Assembly (NCBI GenBank): GCA_002384765.1
Contig: DGBM01000278.1
Span: 1-8,645, forward strand
DNA: 8,645 bases
Origin: Demequinaceae bacterium UBA4004
GTDB lineage: Bacteria; Actinomycetota; Actinomycetes; Actinomycetales; Demequinaceae
Direction: 5' to 3'
Positions 6,131 through 8,645 of the stretch are shown here, piece by piece (within the stretch, counting starts at the first letter, position 1; every line of letters begins with the position of its first letter). Under the pieces are notes generated by a model. That model was not told where the DNA came from. It worked only from the letters and a program-made list of their open reading frames with translations, and made no database searches. The position numbers and the translations under genes were made by a program.

Positions 6131-7591
6131 ATGACCATCCAGGCTGCGCCCGCTGTGCCATCCCGTGACGTGCTCAGGGCGCGAGCGAGCGCCTTGGGCG
6201 CCGCGGTGCCAATGGAGATTGCCGACCTGGCGGCGCTGTTCGACGCGGCCGGTCACGAGTTCGCGCTCGTGGGGGGACCCGTTCGGGACGCATTCCTGGG
6301 TCGATCAAGCGCCGACTTCGACTTCGCGACGTCCGCACGGCCCGACGAGACGGAGCGGCTCCTCAAGCAGTGGACCCGCGCAACGTGGGACATGGGGCGC
6401 GACTTTGGCACTATCGGCGGGCGCCGGGGCGACCTCGTGGTCGAAATCACGACGTTCCGCGCGGACGAGTACGACGGCGCCACCCGCAAGCCTGTGGTCG
6501 CCTTCGGAGACTCCCTCGAGGGTGACCTTGCGCGGCGCGACTTCACCGTCAACTCGATGGCCGTGCGGTTGCCCGGGGGTGAGTTCGTGGATCCCTTTGG
6601 CGGGCTCGACGACCTGGCTGGAGGCCTGCTGCGCACGCCCGTCGGGCCCGCCCTGTCCTTTGGGGACGACCCCTTGCGCATGATGCGGGCGGCGCGCTTC
6701 GCCTCGCAGTTGGGTTTCGAGATCGAGCCCGCCACCTTCGCGGCCATGCATGCGATGGCGGACCGCATCGACATCGTCTCGGCGGAGAGGGTGCGCGACG
6801 AGCTGACCAAGCTGCTGATGGGCGCACGGGTGCGCGAGGGCCTGACCGCACTCGTGGATTCGGGGCTGGCCGGCCACGTGCTGCCGGAGTTGCCCGCGCT
6901 CCAACTCGAGGTGGACGAGCATCACCACCACAAGGACGTCTACCACCACACCCTCACGGTGGTGGATCAGGCAATTGCCCTCGAGACGGGTCCCGAGGGC
7001 GCCGTCCCGGGCCCCGACCTGGTGTTGCGATTGGCGGCCCTGTTGCACGACATCGGCAAGCCAGCCACCCGTCGGTTGGAACCCGGTGGCGCGGTGTCGT
7101 TCCACCACCACGAACTGGTGGGCGCCAAAATGTCGGGCAAGCGGCTGAAGGCGCTCCGGTTCGACAAGGACACCATCAAGGCGGTGTCGCGCCTGGTGGA
7201 GTTGCACCTGCGCTTCCACGGGTATGGCGACGCGCGCTGGTCCGACTCGGCGGTGCGACGCTACGTGACGGACGCCGGCGAGCAGTTGGAGCGCCTGCAT
7301 CGGCTGACGCGGGCTGACGTGACCACGCGCAACCGGCGCAAGGCCGAGCGGCTCGCGTTCGCCTACGACGACCTCGAGAATCGCATCACGGAGCTACGCG
7401 CCAAGGAGGAGATCGACTCCATCCGTCCCGACCTGGACGGCACCCAGATCATGGCCGAGTTGGGAATCGCCCCCGGGCGCGACGTGGGCCTTGCCTACAA
7501 GCACCTGCTGGACTTGCGCATGGAACATGGGCCGCTCGGGGGCGAGCGCGCGCGAGCCGAGCTCCACGCATGGTGGGAGTCGCGAGGCTAG
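6131..7591 (+). CDS. cca: CCA-adding tRNA nucleotidyltransferase with HD domain
   Basis: The enzyme builds or repairs the 3' CCA end of tRNAs in the cytoplasm, using CTP and ATP without a nucleic acid template. The 486-residue product has the class II nucleotidyltransferase head: LVGGPVRDAFLG (46-57) followed by the metal-binding DFD (Asp62, Asp64), then RRDFTVNSMAV (135-145) and DDPLRMMRAARF (179-190, the nucleotide-selecting D/E-D-x-x-R motif). A C-terminal HD phosphohydrolase-type domain follows: HHHHKDVYHHTL (264-275), LLHDIGKP (304-311), FHHHE (325-329). Head-then-HD is the usual architecture and length for actinobacterial enzymes (pcnA in mycobacteria). The ATG at 6131 is chosen because the protein becomes family-like soon after it; ATG 6119 (four residues longer) is possible, and the frame is open to 5918 without similarity. 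No Shine-Dalgarno sequence is visible, so a leaderless or very short leader is possible. It is divergent from the Nudix gene. Confidence 0.95.
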   Translation: MTIQAAPAVPSRDVLRARASALGAAVPMEIADLAALFDAAGHEFALVGGPVRDAFLGRSSADFDFATSARPDETERLLKQWTRATWDMGRDFGTIGGRRGDLVVEITTFRADEYDGATRKPVVAFGDSLEGDLARRDFTVNSMAVRLPGGEFVDPFGGLDDLAGGLLRTPVGPALSFGDDPLRMMRAARFASQLGFEIEPATFAAMHAMADRIDIVSAERVRDELTKLLMGARVREGLTALVDSGLAGHVLPELPALQLEVDEHHHHKDVYHHTLTVVDQAIALETGPEGAVPGPDLVLRLAALLHDIGKPATRRLEPGGAVSFHHHELVGAKMSGKRLKALRFDKDTIKAVSRLVELHLRFHGYGDARWSDSAVRRYVTDAGEQLERLHRLTRADVTTRNRRKAERLAFAYDDLENRITELRAKEEIDSIRPDLDGTQIMAELGIAPGRDVGLAYKHLLDLRMEHGPLGGERARAELHAWWESRG

Positions 7592-7609
7592 CGCCCCCTC
7601 CCTTCCCGT

Positions 7610-7665
7610 GCGGGGCACTCACGCATCCTCAAGCTTCGGATTCCTCTCCAGCGGGGCACTCACGC
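7610..7665 (+). repeat. 15-bp direct repeat in the gap downstream of cca
   Basis: GCGGGGCACTCACGC occurs identically at 7610-7624 and 7651-7665, a 41-bp period. Each copy is followed by a related tail, ATCCTCAAGC after the first and, 12 nt later, ACCCTCAAGG (7678-7687) after the second, so the similarity extends beyond the exact 15-mer and suggests a diverged duplication. Each copy can also take part in a weak hairpin (GCCCC 7593-7597 with GGGGC 7612-7616; GCGGG 7651-7655 with CCCGC 7667-7671), which might help end the cca transcript, but no T-tract follows. The 157-bp gap has no coding feature that I can support. Confidence 0.7.
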
Positions 7666-7687
7666 GCCCGCTTGCGCACCCTCAAGG

Positions 7688-7696
7688 TTATCCACA
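7688..7696 (+). promoter_or_regulatory. Perfect DnaA-box-like 9-mer TTATCCACA
   Basis: TTATCCACA equals the high-affinity E. coli DnaA box consensus; actinobacterial boxes are often TTGTCCACA. A given AT-rich 9-mer is expected well under 0.1 times on both strands of a GC-rich window this size (simple base-frequency arithmetic). It lies in non-coding DNA 53 bp upstream of the endonuclease-like gene, in a block that in relatives is near the origin. It could titrate DnaA, regulate the downstream gene, or belong to a mobile or family-associated upstream motif. No second box is seen nearby, so it is not an origin by itself. Confidence 0.45.
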
Positions 7697-7732
7697 GCCC
7701 CGCGCGAGCGCCCAGCGGCGACCTCGTCGGCT

Positions 7733-7744
7733 CCGGTAAACCGG
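7733..7744. repeat. Short inverted repeat just before the endonuclease-like gene
   Basis: CCGGT-AA-ACCGG forms perfect 5-bp arms around 2 nt and ends 4 nt before the ATG at 7749. It covers TAAACC (7737-7742), which sits at -12 to -7 relative to that ATG and is a weak -10-like sequence (TANNN without the final T). The position would suit an autoregulatory operator bound by the winged-helix N terminus of the gene product. This is inference from position and symmetry only. Confidence 0.3.
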
Positions 7745-7748
7745 GCGC

Positions 7749-8645
7749 ATGTCTATGAGAGAGCTTCGGGAGCGTCTACTCCCGCACGCCCGGCCGTTCT
7801 CGTATGCGCAACTGTGCGCAGTCGCGAGCCGCCACGGCATCGACCAGGCGATCCGACGCGGCGAGATCGTGCGCGTTCTTCCAGGTTTCTATGCCTCGTC
7901 GGTTCACGCCGATTCGTGGGCAGTGCGGGCTCGAGCCGCGATCGACTGGGCCGGACCCCGTGCGCTGCTGGCGGGAGCATCGGCGTTGTTTGCCTGGGAG
8001 GTCACCGACGCGGCGCCCGCGCGCGTGCACCTTGTGCTACCGCATGGCGCGCATCGGCGACCGCCGCGGTGGTTGCAGGTCAACACGGTCACCTACCCCC
8101 TGCCGTTCGCGTGGTGGCACGGCGACGTCCCTGTGGTGCTACCCGAATTCGCCGTGGCACAGGCGTATGGCAGGGCCAGAACGGATGAGCGTGCCGAGAT
8201 CGTGTACCAGGCATTTCGCGCCCGAGCGGTGTCCGCGGAGTCAATGGGGCGCGCGCTGGAGACCATGCCGCGTGTGCGGGCCCGGGCAAGCCTGGTGGCG
8301 CGTGTGGAGTACGCCGCCGAAGGCGTGGAGAGCTTTCTCGAGGAACGAGGCCTTCGGCAGGTCTTCACCGGGCAATCGTTCCAGCAACTCCTCCGACAGC
8401 ATCGGGTGGTCGCTGGCGGGAAGCGCTTTCGAGTAGACCTCTATGACCCCGAAACCTCGACCGCCTTTGAGCTTGACGGCGCGGCGTCGCACGGAACGCT
8501 CGAGCGGAGGCAAAGTGACGTCGCACGCGATGCACTCTTGGCCGGGGTGGGAATCCTGACGGTCCGATTCACGTATCGAGACGTGCGTGACCGACCTCGG
8601 TGGTGTCGGGACGTGGCGCTGCGCATCATGGCTCAGCGCGGTGGC
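7749..8645 (+). CDS. AbiEi-like winged-helix plus DUF559/Vsr-like endonuclease protein, 3' end beyond window
   Basis: The frame is open for 299 codons to the window edge with no stop. The N terminus (residues about 16-52, ending IRRGEIVRVLPGFYAS) matches the winged-helix domain of AbiEi-type antitoxin-like proteins. A middle region (53-185) is characteristic of this actinobacterial family but has no assigned role. Residues about 186-298 resemble the DUF559/Vsr-like PD-(D/E)xK nuclease fold: RVDLY (Asp230), FELDG (Glu241, Asp243), His248, RD (260-261) and GILTVRFTYRDV (268-279). The core carboxylates are present, so activity is possible. No AbiEii-like toxin gene is adjacent within the window, so it appears solitary, and the antitoxin label should not be taken as function. 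There is no Shine-Dalgarno sequence; ATG 7749 or ATG 7755 could be the start. The stop is probably close, as this family is usually about 300 residues. Confidence 0.85.
   Translation, partial: MSMRELRERLLPHARPFSYAQLCAVASRHGIDQAIRRGEIVRVLPGFYASSVHADSWAVRARAAIDWAGPRALLAGASALFAWEVTDAAPARVHLVLPHGAHRRPPRWLQVNTVTYPLPFAWWHGDVPVVLPEFAVAQAYGRARTDERAEIVYQAFRARAVSAESMGRALETMPRVRARASLVARVEYAAEGVESFLEERGLRQVFTGQSFQQLLRQHRVVAGGKRFRVDLYDPETSTAFELDGAASHGTLERRQSDVARDALLAGVGILTVRFTYRDVRDRPRWCRDVALRIMAQRGG

Noticed and set aside
6920..6956. His-rich stretch HHHHKDVYHHTL resembling a tag or special metal site
   Set aside because: This is the normal start of the HD domain in this enzyme family, not an unusual feature.
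7593..7671. GC-rich hairpins as an intrinsic terminator of cca
   Set aside because: The stems are only 5 bp with large loops and no T-tract follows; not enough to call a terminator.
1..8645. CRISPR array, tRNA/rRNA genes, IS elements or prophage genes
   Set aside because: No regularly spaced repeats, no cloverleaf-like or rRNA-like segments, and no transposase or integrase motifs were seen on either strand.

Overview
The window is high-GC DNA with dense, mostly co-oriented genes. It carries the conserved actinobacterial block that lies near the chromosome origin in many species. From memory, the gene order matches Mycobacterium tuberculosis pcnA (divergent) - mutT4 - DUF6049-type protein (Rv3909) - murJ/mviN - [sigM, anti-sigma gene] - trxB2. 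I infer an actinobacterium, possibly of the Micrococcales. The sequence alone does not fix the genus.

Layout: (1) Positions 1-422, minus strand: the N-terminal part of thioredoxin reductase TrxB, cut by the window edge. It has its own ribosome binding site and a candidate SigR/SigH-type thiol-stress promoter at 456-482. (2) Positions 508-5996, minus strand: a tight four-gene run in the order Nudix hydrolase (MutT4-like), secreted and membrane-anchored DUF6049 protein, MurJ lipid II flippase, and membrane-anchored pseudokinase. Gaps are -4, 13 and 23 bp. A likely leaderless promoter abuts the Nudix start codon and may drive the whole run. (3) Positions 5997-6130: a divergent intergenic region. 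(4) Positions 6131-7591, plus strand: CCA-adding tRNA nucleotidyltransferase with an HD domain. (5) Positions 7592-7748: a non-coding gap with a 15-bp direct repeat, a perfect DnaA-box-like 9-mer and a short inverted repeat. (6) Positions 7749-8645, plus strand: an open-ended gene for an AbiEi-like winged-helix plus DUF559/Vsr-like endonuclease protein. This is the only accessory-type gene in the window.

Functionally, the minus-strand run is an envelope module. MurJ moves lipid II across the membrane. The pseudokinase (catalytic residues lost, single C-terminal membrane span) is probably a phospho-regulated docking partner of MurJ, like the pseudokinase fused to MurJ in mycobacteria. The DUF6049 protein, exported and anchored by one span, is an uncharacterised co-transcribed partner. 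TrxB and the CCA enzyme are housekeeping neighbours. The sigM/anti-sigma pair found between murJ and trxB in mycobacteria is absent here. I found no CRISPR array, rRNA, tRNA, IS element or clear prophage gene. No wholly new multi-gene system is evident. The less-described parts are the DUF6049-MurJ-pseudokinase set and the endonuclease-like gene with its unusual upstream region.
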